Part shown: positions 19,322-28,222 of the stretch, in pieces
Numbering within the stretch: position 1 is the stretch's first letter
Layout of the letters: every line of letters starts with the position of its first letter
DNA from: a virus
Virus record (IMG/VR): IMGVR_UViG_3300036820_000051
Coordinates: 1 to 37,164 of that record
Reading direction: 5' to 3' (one strand)
Length of the DNA: 37,164 nt
Program-made: the position numbers and the translations under genes
Notes under the pieces: generated by a model
What the model was told of the DNA's origin: nothing
Database searches by the model: none
What the model saw: the letters and a program-made list of their open reading frames with translations, nothing else

Positions 19322-20011
19322 ATGAGCTGGTTAGACGGTATTGGGAACATGTTTGATAGTTTTTTGAATCCACAAAAAGGATATCAAAAAGGCCAGGATC
19401 AACTTAATAAATACTATCGAGATGCTCAAGGCAATTTGCAGCCCTATAACGCGAATGGACAAAGTGCCTATGGTGATTATTCGGGTGCCATGAAGCGATT
19501 GCTCGATCCCGCTGCTTTAGAGGCTGAATGGACTAAGGGTTATAGCGAATCGCCGTCTGCCAAAAATGCGGAGGGAATGGCGCAAGAACATGGATTGGAT
19601 GCAGCAAGTGGTTTGGGTCTGATGGGTTCCAATACCGCGTTGAATGCGATTCAAGGTGGTACGACCCAAATCGGATTAGATGACAGACAAAATTATCTGA
19701 ATAACCTGATGCAGAAATACATGGCAGGCGCAGGTATCGCGGGTAATATCTATGGGACTGGTGCGAGTGCTGCAAGCAACATGAGCAATAATGCGATGAA
19801 CATGGGGAATAATTCAGCGCAGATGGCTTATGGCGAACAAAATGCACCGGGTGATTTATTTGGTAAGCTATTGGGAACCGGCATAAGCATGTACACCGGT
19901 GGTATGGGTGGCGGTGGTTTCGGAGGTAGCGCTGGAATGCCTGAATATGCAAAGAATGCCATTATGTCTAGCGGTGGTGGTGGTAATGGTTGGTCTTTTG
20001 GAGGTAGATAA
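19322..20011 (+). CDS. Candidate ejection protein 1 (229 aa)
   Basis: The N-terminus (SWLDGIGNMFDSFLNPQKGYQKGQDQLNKYYRDAQGNLQPY) and an Ala/Asn/Met-rich middle are typical of P22-type ejection (pilot) proteins. The C-terminus is strongly Gly-rich. The length equals that of P22 gp7 (229 aa), though I see no close sequence match. Ejection proteins are packaged inside the head and leave with the DNA to cross the periplasm. AAGGAGATGTGAT precedes the ATG, and the stop overlaps the next start. Confidence 0.65.
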   Translation: MSWLDGIGNMFDSFLNPQKGYQKGQDQLNKYYRDAQGNLQPYNANGQSAYGDYSGAMKRLLDPAALEAEWTKGYSESPSAKNAEGMAQEHGLDAASGLGLMGSNTALNAIQGGTTQIGLDDRQNYLNNLMQKYMAGAGIAGNIYGTGASAASNMSNNAMNMGNNSAQMAYGEQNAPGDLFGKLLGTGISMYTGGMGGGGFGGSAGMPEYAKNAIMSSGGGGNGWSFGGR

Positions 20012-21705
20012 TGGCTCTTAATATACCGATGCCGGAATCCCCAGGGAAATCCCTTTTGCAGGGACTTGATACAGGGTCGTCCATGATGAGTCGTATCATG
20101 CAGCCTGTGATTGAGCGTGAGCGTATGAAGCAGCAACAAGCCCAGTTTGCCCAGGATTATATACTCAAAAAGCAAGCTGAAAGCCGTGCCAATGCTTTAA
20201 TGCCGTATATGATTCAGCAATATCAGGATACGCATAAAACGGCAGCCAATGCAGCACAAATGAAATCCATATATTTGGGACTGATGCAAGATGCGTTAAA
20301 AGGAGGTGGTGATGCTGGTGCGTCCCCTGTTCCTGCACCTTTACCAGGAATGGCGTCACAAGCTGGCGGTGGTCAACCGAATGCAGCACCAAGTGGGATG
20401 CCTCCTCAAGCAGGCGGTATGCCGCAGCTCGGCGTAATGCCGCCAGAGCTAGGTGGGACGGCTCCGGAAGTGGGTAACTTTCTGAATACTGGGGGACAAT
20501 TACCAGAGGGGTCTGATAACAGTCAACCAGTGGCACCTCATCCTGATTTAATGTTACCTCAGGGTGTTGGTACCCCTTCTCAACCTATTCCAGCACCTCC
20601 TCAAATGGGCGGTATGCCTAGTCCTGTTCAGGGTTTACCCGTTGGTGGACAAGCGCCTGTAGCGCCGTCCGTGCCTCAGGTTATGCCCAATCAGAATATG
20701 ATAGACACCCAGGAACACGTATTGCGTCCGGGTAATCCAAGATTATCAAAAATGGATGCTGTGGCAGGATTAGTACCGGGTATTCCAAAGCCTGTTCAAC
20801 ATTTTTCTGATGGTATGCTTATTACGTCATATCCTAGTGGACGAATAACGGCACAACAAATTGCCGGAGGAAATAGCACACTTCGTGGGCCTGCAAGAGA
20901 TGCATCTGATTTGGAGAAACTTAAAAATCAAGCAGGTGAAAATAGCGAAGTTTATCAAAATGCTAAATCCGCTTATGACGCCACACTGGAAGCTAAAAAA
21001 GACTTGCGGGATTTGCGTGCGAGGACTAAAGCAGGAATAAAGCCGGGTGAAAAAGAATTTTTTGATACTGCGTCTGGACAACCTCTAGGTAAAGAAGTTC
21101 CTTTCACTGATAAGGAGCGACAATCAGAGGAAGGAAACATTATGTTCAATGAATTGTATCCTATTGTATATAAGGGTGCTGCTCCTTTTTCTGGTGAGGG
21201 GTCTATCACTCGACTTCAAAAAGCGGCTGCAAATTACAAAACTGATCCGCAAGCGAAAAAACTATTCGATGATTTTTTATTGGCTAATAAAATGTTAGCT
21301 GCAACTACTGTGAATGAAGCATCTACTTTGAAAGCGCGTGGTACTAACACGACTTATCAGATGCTTAAATCTTCATTGGATGCGCAAGACATTCCCAAAG
21401 TTATTACAAAATTAATCAGTCAATATAATATTCCGGCTTCCGCGCAATTAACGGCTGCCATGCGTTATCAAAAAGCGCTTTCAGATGCACGAATTAAAGC
21501 ACGTAAAACTGTTCCTGCCACGCAGAAACTATTTTATGATCCACAGAAACAGGCTCAATATGAACAACAGGATTATACTGGTTCCGGTGCTACGACTACA
21601 CCTACTTCAGATAAGGAAGTAATTGTTGTTTCACCAGATAAAAAACGATTCAAAACTACCGAGGCAAATGCAGCGAATTTACCAGAGGGGTGGTCTCGTG
21701 GCTAA
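20011..21705 (+). CDS. Candidate ejection protein 2 (564 aa)
   Basis: N-terminal helical segment (ERERMKQQQAQFAQDYILKKQAESRANALMPYM), then a 150-residue Pro/Gly/Gln/Met-rich disordered zone (about 98-230), then a helical C-terminal half (AKSAYDATLEAKKDLRDLRARTKAG and onward). The layout suits an internal virion protein that unfolds to pass through the tail. Position and coupling (TAATG at 20009-20013) put it in the ejection block. The exact P22 equivalent (gp16 or gp20) cannot be decided. Confidence 0.65.
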   Translation: MALNIPMPESPGKSLLQGLDTGSSMMSRIMQPVIERERMKQQQAQFAQDYILKKQAESRANALMPYMIQQYQDTHKTAANAAQMKSIYLGLMQDALKGGGDAGASPVPAPLPGMASQAGGGQPNAAPSGMPPQAGGMPQLGVMPPELGGTAPEVGNFLNTGGQLPEGSDNSQPVAPHPDLMLPQGVGTPSQPIPAPPQMGGMPSPVQGLPVGGQAPVAPSVPQVMPNQNMIDTQEHVLRPGNPRLSKMDAVAGLVPGIPKPVQHFSDGMLITSYPSGRITAQQIAGGNSTLRGPARDASDLEKLKNQAGENSEVYQNAKSAYDATLEAKKDLRDLRARTKAGIKPGEKEFFDTASGQPLGKEVPFTDKERQSEEGNIMFNELYPIVYKGAAPFSGEGSITRLQKAAANYKTDPQAKKLFDDFLLANKMLAATTVNEASTLKARGTNTTYQMLKSSLDAQDIPKVITKLISQYNIPASAQLTAAMRYQKALSDARIKARKTVPATQKLFYDPQKQAQYEQQDYTGSGATTTPTSDKEVIVVSPDKKRFKTTEANAANLPEGWSRG

Positions 21706-22660
21706 TTCTCGATTTGATCCGTCATTATTGAAACCGGTCGATGAAAAGGAAAATAATTTTCAAAGCCAATTGACACCTGTTGATGATAATCAACAAGATC
21801 CCGGTTCGTACCTGGATAATCTTTCATCGGCTGATGAAGGATTTTTTCATAAACTGCCGCGTAATATTTTAATTGGTTTGGCAAAATTAGGTCATTCCAC
21901 GATTAATATGCCGCATGATGTGGCGGCGCTCGCTGATAAAAGACTGGGTGATTTGTCTGATCAAATGAATAAAGCTTTTAATCCAGCGACTGTTCCTAAA
22001 TATAAAAATTTAAAAATGTCCGATTATGTACCTCAACAACAGGATTATGATTTTGCAGGAATGCTTGGGCAGAAAGGTGAACCTTCATTAATGGATAAGT
22101 TAGTGCAAGGCGGTGTTGAATATTTGCCTGAAATTGCGGGTGGTAAAGGTTTGTTAACGGCAGCGACTCGCAGATTAACAGGGGTTCATGAATTAGATGC
22201 TGTAAAAAAAGCCGCAGAGAAATTTGGACAAAATAATTTTGCTTATTCACCCGCAGATATCAATGAAGCAAAAAATTATATGCCTAATACGGAAGCCACT
22301 CGACAACTTCTTACAAGTAGTCAAGCAGGTGAATATCCAGCTTCTTTTTCTGTGCGTTCGCAATTGGGTAAACATCAAAATGATTTGTCCAATTCTCCTC
22401 TCGCAGCCGAACGATTAATGGCACCGCAAGTAAAAGATTTAAGAAGAAAAATGTTAGATCAATTACAAGATGCATTGCGTACGCAGGGGATGCACACTGA
22501 AGCTGATATGTTACAAAATGGTATTAAAAATTATGGGCAGTATATGCGTGTTAAAAATGCTGTCATGCCCGTTTTAAAAAGATTAGGCGTTCCTATGACG
22601 GCTGCGGCAGCCATCGGATATGGTTTTACAAAAGGAAAGAATTTAGTTAATAGTCCATAA
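21698..22660 (+). CDS. Candidate ejection protein 3 (320 aa)
   Basis: GTG 21698, overlapping the upstream TAA and preceded by GAGGGG, is the likely start. The product has a polar N-terminus, a helical middle and a hydrophobic C-terminal patch (VMPVLKRLGVPMTAAAAIGYGF), which could insert in membrane during ejection. The gene may be truncated: downstream DNA (22661-22835) encodes broken pieces of a further domain, and its first piece (GLNIDKAD) is in this gene's frame just past the stop. Confidence 0.65.
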   Translation: MANSRFDPSLLKPVDEKENNFQSQLTPVDDNQQDPGSYLDNLSSADEGFFHKLPRNILIGLAKLGHSTINMPHDVAALADKRLGDLSDQMNKAFNPATVPKYKNLKMSDYVPQQQDYDFAGMLGQKGEPSLMDKLVQGGVEYLPEIAGGKGLLTAATRRLTGVHELDAVKKAAEKFGQNNFAYSPADINEAKNYMPNTEATRQLLTSSQAGEYPASFSVRSQLGKHQNDLSNSPLAAERLMAPQVKDLRRKMLDQLQDALRTQGMHTEADMLQNGIKNYGQYMRVKNAVMPVLKRLGVPMTAAAAIGYGFTKGKNLVNSP

Positions 22661-22835
22661 GGTCTAAACATTGACAAGGCAGATTAGATGCTTTAGCTGT
22701 ACAACATGGTGTGGTTTTATCCAAAATGTAGGATATAGTTAAGCAGGATATGCCGAATATAAAAAGGAACATTAACATGATAATCTCTCAAAAAATGACA
22801 GATTATCTTTAAAATGGACAAAAAGCCAGCATTAA
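22661..22835 (+). pseudogene. Decayed domain after the ejection block
   Basis: Read through three frames with in-frame stops, the DNA gives a coherent series: GLNIDKAD (22661-22684), LDALAVQHGV (22684-22713), then GYS, AGYAEYKKEH, and DNLSKNDRLSLKWTKSQH (to 22832). The A-D-x-L-A-x-x-H-x-x-x-Y-x-x-AGY pattern recalls phospholipase-A2-like segments of phage proteins. It appears to be the broken C-terminus of the preceding gene or a lost small gene. The degree of decay and the family are inferred by eye. Confidence 0.4.
22779..22807 (+). other. Inverted repeat within the decayed region
   Basis: GATAATCT (22779-22786) and AGATTATC (22800-22807) can pair across a 13-base loop, followed by TTTAAAA. 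It could serve as a weak terminator ahead of the fibre block. Confidence 0.35.
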
Positions 22836-22850
22836 TTGACAGGAGTCATT

Positions 22851-23000
22851 ATGCCATTAGTTTCAGGGAAAAAAGCAAAAACCCGCTCTGGATTTTCTGA
22901 AAACATCAAGCGTGAAATGAACGCTGGAAAGCCACAGAAACAAGCGGTTGCAATTGCTTATTCCAAAGCCGGAGAAAAGAAAAAGACCACTAAAAAATAA
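22851..23000 (+). CDS. Small basic conserved phage protein (49 aa)
   Basis: The product contains SGFSENIKREMNAGKPQKQAVAIAYSKAG with a lysine-rich tail. The pattern ENI-x-x-E-M-x-AGKPQKQAVAIAYS is a very common small phage and mobile-element protein of unknown function. ACAGGAGTCATT gives a strong ribosome site. Below usual gene-length cut-offs but secure by sequence pattern. Confidence 0.85.
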   Translation: MPLVSGKKAKTRSGFSENIKREMNAGKPQKQAVAIAYSKAGEKKKTTKK

Positions 23001-23018
23001 TTTGATAAGGATATCAAA

Positions 23019-24647
23019 ATGGCATTAGGCATACGCGGGGCTAACCCGATATGGTCAGAGGTGGATTTACAGGGCAATTTATTCGATGACACGTTCTATT
23101 TGTTCGTGCTCGAAAACACGATTCCCTATATTCCGGCTACCGTCTATCACGATCCAGATTTAAACGTGCCTTGGACACAGCCTATTCGCTTTTTGGCTAA
23201 TGGCACGCTACCTGTGGATATTTATTTTGAGGCTGATGTGGTTTACCGCCTTGAGTTTCGACAAGGAAACACACAGCAAGCCCCGCTTATTTATGAAGTA
23301 AATAACTATGTGGCTGGAACAGGTGGTTCAACCCCTGTTGATACTGTTGCTTTTGCCTCAAGCAATCAGATTACAAACCCACAATTTGTATTGATGAACC
23401 TGCAAAACCCTGTGACGATCACAGGTACTGATCCTGATCCGATCCAGCTTGCACCGGGTTGGACGCTTTCATTAGCCGGTACTGGTAGCGTTACCATTAC
23501 GCAGGTTCCATTAAATGATTCCAATATTAATCCCTCTAATGCGCCCTTTGCCTTACAGCTCACAATGAGTGGCTGGACGGCTGATTCTGTCATTTTACGT
23601 CAGCGATTTCAGCAAAATGGGATGCTATGGGCTGATAAGATCGTATCAAGCACTATTACTGCGCGACTGAATGGTAGTCCTCAAACTATTAGCGCGACGT
23701 TGGTTGATTCCAATAACTCTGTACTGGGCACCGTCTTGCCATTAACGACGGTAAATGAGGAATGGAATGAATATACCGGTTATGCAGATTTGCCAACATC
23801 GACCAATCCAAATACCCCACCGGCTGCCTACATTGAATATTTGTTACATATGCCGAGTAATATCGATATTTACGTAACGAGTTTTCAGCTTGTTGTGCAG
23901 GAATTACCGATTGAACCCTCGTTTGAGCAGGACTCGGTTGATCGGCAAATAGACCATACCTATAATCGTGCCTATCCTATTGTTCCGGTGGGTAGCATTA
24001 TTGATTTTGGTGGTTTTATAGTCCCTCAGCATTATTATTTATGTGATGGATCTACCAAAGATCGGGTGCGTGATTGGCTTTTGTTTAATGCAATTACATT
24101 TACTGATACCCCGACCTTAACGACAGGTATGAACACATTTACTGTGAGTAGTAGTGATTTACTTCAATTCTATATTGGTATGCCGATTGAATCGGCTGGG
24201 TTTCCATCAGGTACGACTATTACTTTAATTGTAGAAATGACGTCGACAATTACTGTATCCAATAATGCCACTGTTACAGGAGCAACTTTGGTAAGATATT
24301 TTGCATGGGGTAATGGGGATGGGTCTACAACATTTAATGTACCAAATTTACTGGGTTTTGTTACGGCGGGTGCCGGTGGTACTGTATTAGGAGCAAGTGT
24401 CATAAATGGAGTAGGTTTAACAGGAGGAAGTTCTACTCATACATTAACGATACCCGAAATGCCCGCTCATACTCACCCACCTCCGGCAGGCGCATCAGCT
24501 TTTCGTGTGCAAGGAGCTGGCGGTATTGACGAAGCATCTGGTTCGCTTGAAACAATAGCGGGTGCCACTGGATCAACGGGTGGTGGTGCTCCACATAGCA
24601 TTGTTCAGCCGACCGCTTTAGTTAAAAAAATTATTAGATACCAATAA
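23019..24647 (+). CDS. Tail fibre with C-terminal collar domain
   Basis: A 542-aa protein. The N-terminal domain (about 1-95, NPIWSEVDLQGNLFDDTFYLFVLENTIP) probably anchors to the tail, followed by a beta-rich middle. From about 325 there is a phage tail-collar domain (VGSIIDFGGFIVPQHYYLCDGS ... GDGSTTFNVPNL) ending with LTIPEMPAHTH and GGGAPHSIVQPT. The collar is split by an inserted beta module (about 350-425, GMPIESAGFPSGTTITLI ... NNATVTGATLV) like that in the gp4-like protein. The H-rich loop may bind metal as in other collar fibres. Confidence 0.82.
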   Translation: MALGIRGANPIWSEVDLQGNLFDDTFYLFVLENTIPYIPATVYHDPDLNVPWTQPIRFLANGTLPVDIYFEADVVYRLEFRQGNTQQAPLIYEVNNYVAGTGGSTPVDTVAFASSNQITNPQFVLMNLQNPVTITGTDPDPIQLAPGWTLSLAGTGSVTITQVPLNDSNINPSNAPFALQLTMSGWTADSVILRQRFQQNGMLWADKIVSSTITARLNGSPQTISATLVDSNNSVLGTVLPLTTVNEEWNEYTGYADLPTSTNPNTPPAAYIEYLLHMPSNIDIYVTSFQLVVQELPIEPSFEQDSVDRQIDHTYNRAYPIVPVGSIIDFGGFIVPQHYYLCDGSTKDRVRDWLLFNAITFTDTPTLTTGMNTFTVSSSDLLQFYIGMPIESAGFPSGTTITLIVEMTSTITVSNNATVTGATLVRYFAWGNGDGSTTFNVPNLLGFVTAGAGGTVLGASVINGVGLTGGSSTHTLTIPEMPAHTHPPPAGASAFRVQGAGGIDEASGSLETIAGATGSTGGGAPHSIVQPTALVKKIIRYQ

Positions 24648-24664
24648 TCACAAGGATGAATAAA

Positions 24665-25003
24665 ATGGCCATTAAATATAATGCAAATTATCTTGAAACA
24701 ATGCCTTTTAGTGATGTATGTCTTCAGTTAAATTTGGCAACAGGTGTTCCTCAATCATGGACGGTGCCGGGTACATCTGATCAGTATTTTCAGGCTTATT
24801 TTGAATATGCGTCCAATTCAAATATATTTGTACGTAATAACGGCACCGCGTCAGCTCCCGGTGGTGGTGCGCAAACTACACAACAATATAACGAATTTAA
24901 GCCTGAAAAACGCTATGTACGTGGTGGAGATGTATTGTCATTCGTGACACCTGATGCAGTTGCCTATATGGGTGTATCTCTTAGACAAATTCAAGGGAAC
25001 TAA
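24665..25003 (+). CDS. Small virion-associated protein (112 aa)
   Basis: Beta-rich, compact product (MAIKYNANYLETMPFSDVC, later KRYVRGGDVLSFVTPDAVAYMGVSLRQI). ATG 24665 is preferred over 24656 because AAGGAT sits eight bases upstream. Position between two fibre genes suggests a fibre-associated or decoration protein. No family recognised. Confidence 0.65.
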   Translation: MAIKYNANYLETMPFSDVCLQLNLATGVPQSWTVPGTSDQYFQAYFEYASNSNIFVRNNGTASAPGGGAQTTQQYNEFKPEKRYVRGGDVLSFVTPDAVAYMGVSLRQIQGN

Positions 25004-25026
25004 TAATCATTCACAAGGATAGTGTC

Positions 25027-26907
25027 ATGGCGATTGAAACTATTAAATTTAGTCAAATGACAAGTGGTGGTGATCTTGCCAATAATGACATGACACCGGG
25101 TTTGCAAAGTGGTGAAAACGTACTTTTTAATAATCCATGGACTTTTTTAGCGCCCGGAAGCACTGCGCAACGACCTACGCCCTCAACGGCTATTAACTAC
25201 CGTCTGCGCTTGAATACTGATACTCAAATTTATGAATATTATAATCCGCTATTGGCCGCTTGGGTGCAGTTAGCAGAAGGTTCTACGACTGCGGGGCCTT
25301 TTATTACTTATACTGCGGATGCAGGTTTACCTGAAGCTCAAAATCTTGGTTTATTGGCAAATGGTATATTAAAACAAACTATTTCTTCAGGAACGGCAAC
25401 GCTTAATATAGCAGTCCAGGGCACAGATTATTATGGGCCGGGCGATACCCCGACATTTGCCGGAATGACGTTATCTGGCAATTTGAATATGGGTGGCTTT
25501 ACTGCAACCAATGCAGCAAATCCTCTTAATCCACAAGATTATGCGACTAAATTTTATGTTGACCAAACAGCACTCAATGGAACATCTGTTTATGCGGCAT
25601 CGGCTGCAACGCTTGGCACAGTCACACAATCAGGTGCAGGTGTTGGCGCTACCCTTACGAATGCCGGTACACAGGCAACTCTTGCATTAGATGGTGTAAA
25701 CCCTCCTGTCGGATCGAATGTTTTAATTAAAAATACTGCGACAGGAATGACATCGGCAAATGAGGGGATTTATACAGTTACATCTGTTGGTTCTGCCTCG
25801 ACTAATTGGGTTTTAACACGTGCTACCTCTTATGATAATGTAACTGAAATAAACAACACAGGTTTGATAGCAGTCCAAAATGGTTCAACTCTGGCCGGAA
25901 CGGCATGGTATAATGTGGCCACTATTGTAACTGTCGATACCACTCCATTTAATTATCTTGAATTCGGTAATATTGTCTTTCCAATTACCTTGGCGCATGG
26001 TGGAACAAATGCCAATTTGACAGCATCCAACGGCGGAATTGTTTATAGCGGTGCGAGTTCTTTGGCAATTCTGGCTGGCACAGCAACGGCCAATCAATTA
26101 TTACTTTCTGGTGCGTCTACAACGCCCGCATGGAGTACGTCAACCTATCCAGCGACAAATGCCATTAATACATTGCTTTACGCAAGTGCAGCAAATGTAA
26201 TGGCGGCGCTTCCTACAGCAGATAGTTCGGTACTCGTTACAGGAGTGACCGGAATTCCTTCTCTTAGCACTACATTGCCATCCGGAATTTCAGCATCAGG
26301 AATGCTCTTAACTTCACCTGAAATTATTTTCGGGCTTCTTGATGGCAACGGTAATAATATGCTTGGCTGGAATCAAGCGACGAGTGCAGTAAACTATATT
26401 GCTATTCAAAATGCTGGGTCAGGAAATAATCCTTCATTTGCGGTTGTTGGTTCTGACACAAATATCTCATTAAATCTCTTTTCGAAGGGTACGGGCGGCA
26501 TAAATGTTCAGGGGTTCTCTGATGGTTCAAATGCCGCTGCGGGAATTGTAAGGGAGTTTTTATATTCAAATGTGCCATCTGGATCGGCAATTACTTTAGT
26601 TGCAAATACAACAACAAACGTTACTTCATTATCTTTAACCCCGGGTGATTGGGATGTCTATGGAAATCTGGATTTTCAGCCGACTGGGATAATTGAAACG
26701 TTGAATGGATTTATAAGTACGACTTCAGCGACTGGTGGTGATCCTTCAGTAGGTTGTCGTTTCTTGACCGCAGCAGCACTAAATGGAGTAGGTTTTGCGC
26801 TTCCCATGTTAAGAGTATCGACTGCGTCCACAATGAATGTTTATCTGGTAGCCTCTTCAAGTTCGACACCGAAAGTTTCAGGAACTTTACAGGCGCGAAG
26901 ACGTTAA
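25027..26907 (+). CDS. Long tail fibre / receptor-binding protein
   Basis: A 626-aa fibre. The N-terminal segment (IETIKFSQMTSGGDLANNDMTPGL) is typical of fibre attachment regions. A beta-helical shaft has Gly/Thr/Ala-rich repeats, including LAHGGTNANLTASNGGIVYS and repeated TANQLLLSG-like turns, a pattern common in phage fibres. The C-terminal 130 residues (LVANTTTNVTSLSLTPGDWDVYGNLDF ...) look like a jelly-roll receptor-binding head. No peptidase chaperone motif is visible. Confidence 0.8.
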   Translation: MAIETIKFSQMTSGGDLANNDMTPGLQSGENVLFNNPWTFLAPGSTAQRPTPSTAINYRLRLNTDTQIYEYYNPLLAAWVQLAEGSTTAGPFITYTADAGLPEAQNLGLLANGILKQTISSGTATLNIAVQGTDYYGPGDTPTFAGMTLSGNLNMGGFTATNAANPLNPQDYATKFYVDQTALNGTSVYAASAATLGTVTQSGAGVGATLTNAGTQATLALDGVNPPVGSNVLIKNTATGMTSANEGIYTVTSVGSASTNWVLTRATSYDNVTEINNTGLIAVQNGSTLAGTAWYNVATIVTVDTTPFNYLEFGNIVFPITLAHGGTNANLTASNGGIVYSGASSLAILAGTATANQLLLSGASTTPAWSTSTYPATNAINTLLYASAANVMAALPTADSSVLVTGVTGIPSLSTTLPSGISASGMLLTSPEIIFGLLDGNGNNMLGWNQATSAVNYIAIQNAGSGNNPSFAVVGSDTNISLNLFSKGTGGINVQGFSDGSNAAAGIVREFLYSNVPSGSAITLVANTTTNVTSLSLTPGDWDVYGNLDFQPTGIIETLNGFISTTSATGGDPSVGCRFLTAAALNGVGFALPMLRVSTASTMNVYLVASSSSTPKVSGTLQARRR

Positions 26908-27011
26908 TATTTTTTTATAAAGAATCCGACTAATATGAACATATACGTAGACATTAAAACGATACCGGTGGCTAAAAAAATCATTGCAATGCAATCTATA
27001 ACATTTAGCAT
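26904..27011 (-). CDS. Possible 35-aa antisense membrane peptide
   Basis: On the minus strand a frame starting at 27011 encodes MLNVIDCIAMIFLATGIVLM and ends FFIKKY: one clean transmembrane helix with a basic tail, and GGAAAA upstream. It lies antisense in the 205-base gap after the fibre gene, with its stop overlapping the fibre stop. The competing plus-strand frame (26935-27027) lacks a ribosome site. No other minus-strand gene is nearby, so chance remains possible. Confidence 0.35.
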   Translation of the reverse strand: MLNVIDCIAMIFLATGIVLMSTYMFILVGFFIKKY

Positions 27012-27112
27012 TTTTATTTTCCAATAAAAGGATTAATATAGGATGCGATTATGGGTAAAATGAAGAGAAATTGCCACGAATAATTTTTAATAATAGATAA
27101 AGGATTAGTCGA

Positions 27113-27361
27113 ATGTCAGAAACGAAAATGGAAACTCCGGCCTTGAGCCTGTTAGATCAGTTTAAAATGCAACATGCATTATTTATGCAACAAAAGGAAC
27201 TTGCACAAAACAATCTGAATCAATTGGTAGGTGCAATTTATGCGTGTGAAATGATGATTCAAAAGTTCGAGCAAACGGACGCTCAAAAAGGACTTTCACA
27301 GGAAAATCCAGGAGACCAAGGGAATGTCGAAGCTAACAAGATGATATCCGATGCTGGATAA
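27113..27361 (+). CDS. Small coiled-coil protein (82 aa)
   Basis: Helical product with a Gln/Met-rich coiled coil (LLDQFKMQHALFMQQKELAQNNLNQLVGAIYACEMMIQKFEQ) followed by a polar, probably disordered tail. The pattern recalls small conserved phage proteins near fibre or lysis genes. No function assigned. Confidence 0.7.
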   Translation: MSETKMETPALSLLDQFKMQHALFMQQKELAQNNLNQLVGAIYACEMMIQKFEQTDAQKGLSQENPGDQGNVEANKMISDAG

Positions 27362-27381
27362 AATATCCTATTTATGATAAA

Positions 27382-27407
27382 ATGCTCATCTTATATGGGG
27401 TGAGCAT
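27382..27407 (+). promoter_or_regulatory. Hairpin sequestering the endonuclease start codon
   Basis: ATGCTCA (27382-27388) pairs perfectly with TGAGCAT (27401-27407). The downstream arm contains the first two bases of the ATG (27406) and the ribosome site GGGG (27397-27400) lies at the loop edge. Such a structure would hold back translation until opened or bypassed by a shorter transcript. T4 homing endonuclease genes use comparable hairpins. Confidence 0.55.
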
Positions 27408-28017
27408 GAAAAAAATAACTGCAAGAGAAGCATTTGAAAAAGGCTTAACAAGATACTTTACCGGTAAAAAATGTAATTATGATCATTTAGATGAAAGAAT
27501 GATTAGTAATGGAAGCTGTGTAAGTTGTCTTAATGAAAAAAGAAAAAGAAGCCGTGATGATCTATATGAAGCTACTAAAGTTTGGAGATTAAAAAATCCA
27601 GATTCTCGAAGAATAGAGGCAGAAAAATATAGAAAAAAACATCCTGAAAAAGTAGCTAAAAATGTAAAAGCATATCGACAAAGAAATATAGAAGAAGTGA
27701 GAAAAAGAGAAAGAGAGAACGCAAAAAGAATGCGAGCTGTTAATCCACAAAAAGAAAAAGAGAGACTTAAACGATTTTCATTAAAACGAGAACAAAAAAG
27801 AATAGAGGAAGCTGGTCGTAAAAAACCAGATTTATGTGAGATTTGTGTTTCAAATGAGTTTAAGATTGTATTTGATCATTGTCATAATTCAAATAAATTT
27901 CGGGGTTGGATTTGTGATAGATGCAACAGGGTTCTTGGAATAGTTAAAGATAATTCTAAGCTTTTAAATGATTTGGCATTATATTTGGAGAAATTCAATG
28001 TCAAAGTTAAATGCTAA
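27406..28017 (+). CDS. Endonuclease VII-like HNH nuclease (homing type)
   Basis: A 203-aa protein. An N-terminal zinc module (AREAFEKGLTRYFTGKKCNYDHLDERMISNGSCVSCLNEKR) common to phage HNH proteins is followed by a long basic helix (about 50-145). The C-terminal recombination endonuclease VII fold has CEIC, FDHCHNSNKFRGWICDRCN and LGIVKDN. The DHCH is the beta-beta-alpha metal centre and the CxxC pairs hold zinc. The gene is more A+T- and AGA-rich than its neighbours, which suggests a later insertion. The last 20 bases overlap the next gene. Confidence 0.85.
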   Translation: MKKITAREAFEKGLTRYFTGKKCNYDHLDERMISNGSCVSCLNEKRKRSRDDLYEATKVWRLKNPDSRRIEAEKYRKKHPEKVAKNVKAYRQRNIEEVRKRERENAKRMRAVNPQKEKERLKRFSLKREQKRIEEAGRKKPDLCEICVSNEFKIVFDHCHNSNKFRGWICDRCNRVLGIVKDNSKLLNDLALYLEKFNVKVKC

Positions 28018-28222
28018 AAGAAGGGATGCTTTACCAAAAAAAGAATTTGCTTTACCAGACTCTCGAAAGTATCCCGTAGATACTAAAGCTAGAGCTGCCA
28101 ATGCGAAAGCGCGTGCGACGCAAATGGTAAACAAAGGCAAGCTTTCACCTGCATCAAAAGCCAAAATTGATGCCAAAGCCAATCGTGTTTTGGATAATGG
28201 TCACAGAGGAGCTAAAGGATGA
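27998..28222 (+). CDS. Small basic conserved phage protein (74 aa)
   Basis: The product (LNAKRRDALPKKEFALPDSRKYPVDTKARAANAKARATQMVNKG) matches a pattern I recall as a widespread phage protein with AL-x-x-x-FALP-x-x-RKYP, function unknown, often encoded near virion genes. ATG 27998 behind GGAG is preferred over the start 30 bases upstream. It is coupled to the next gene (ATGA at 28219-28222). Confidence 0.78.
   Translation: MSKLNAKRRDALPKKEFALPDSRKYPVDTKARAANAKARATQMVNKGKLSPASKAKIDAKANRVLDNGHRGAKG

Noticed and set aside
22777-22812. 11-codon frame with ribosome site as a gene
   Set aside because: It is too short, lies inside an inverted repeat, and overlaps a better-supported decayed frame.
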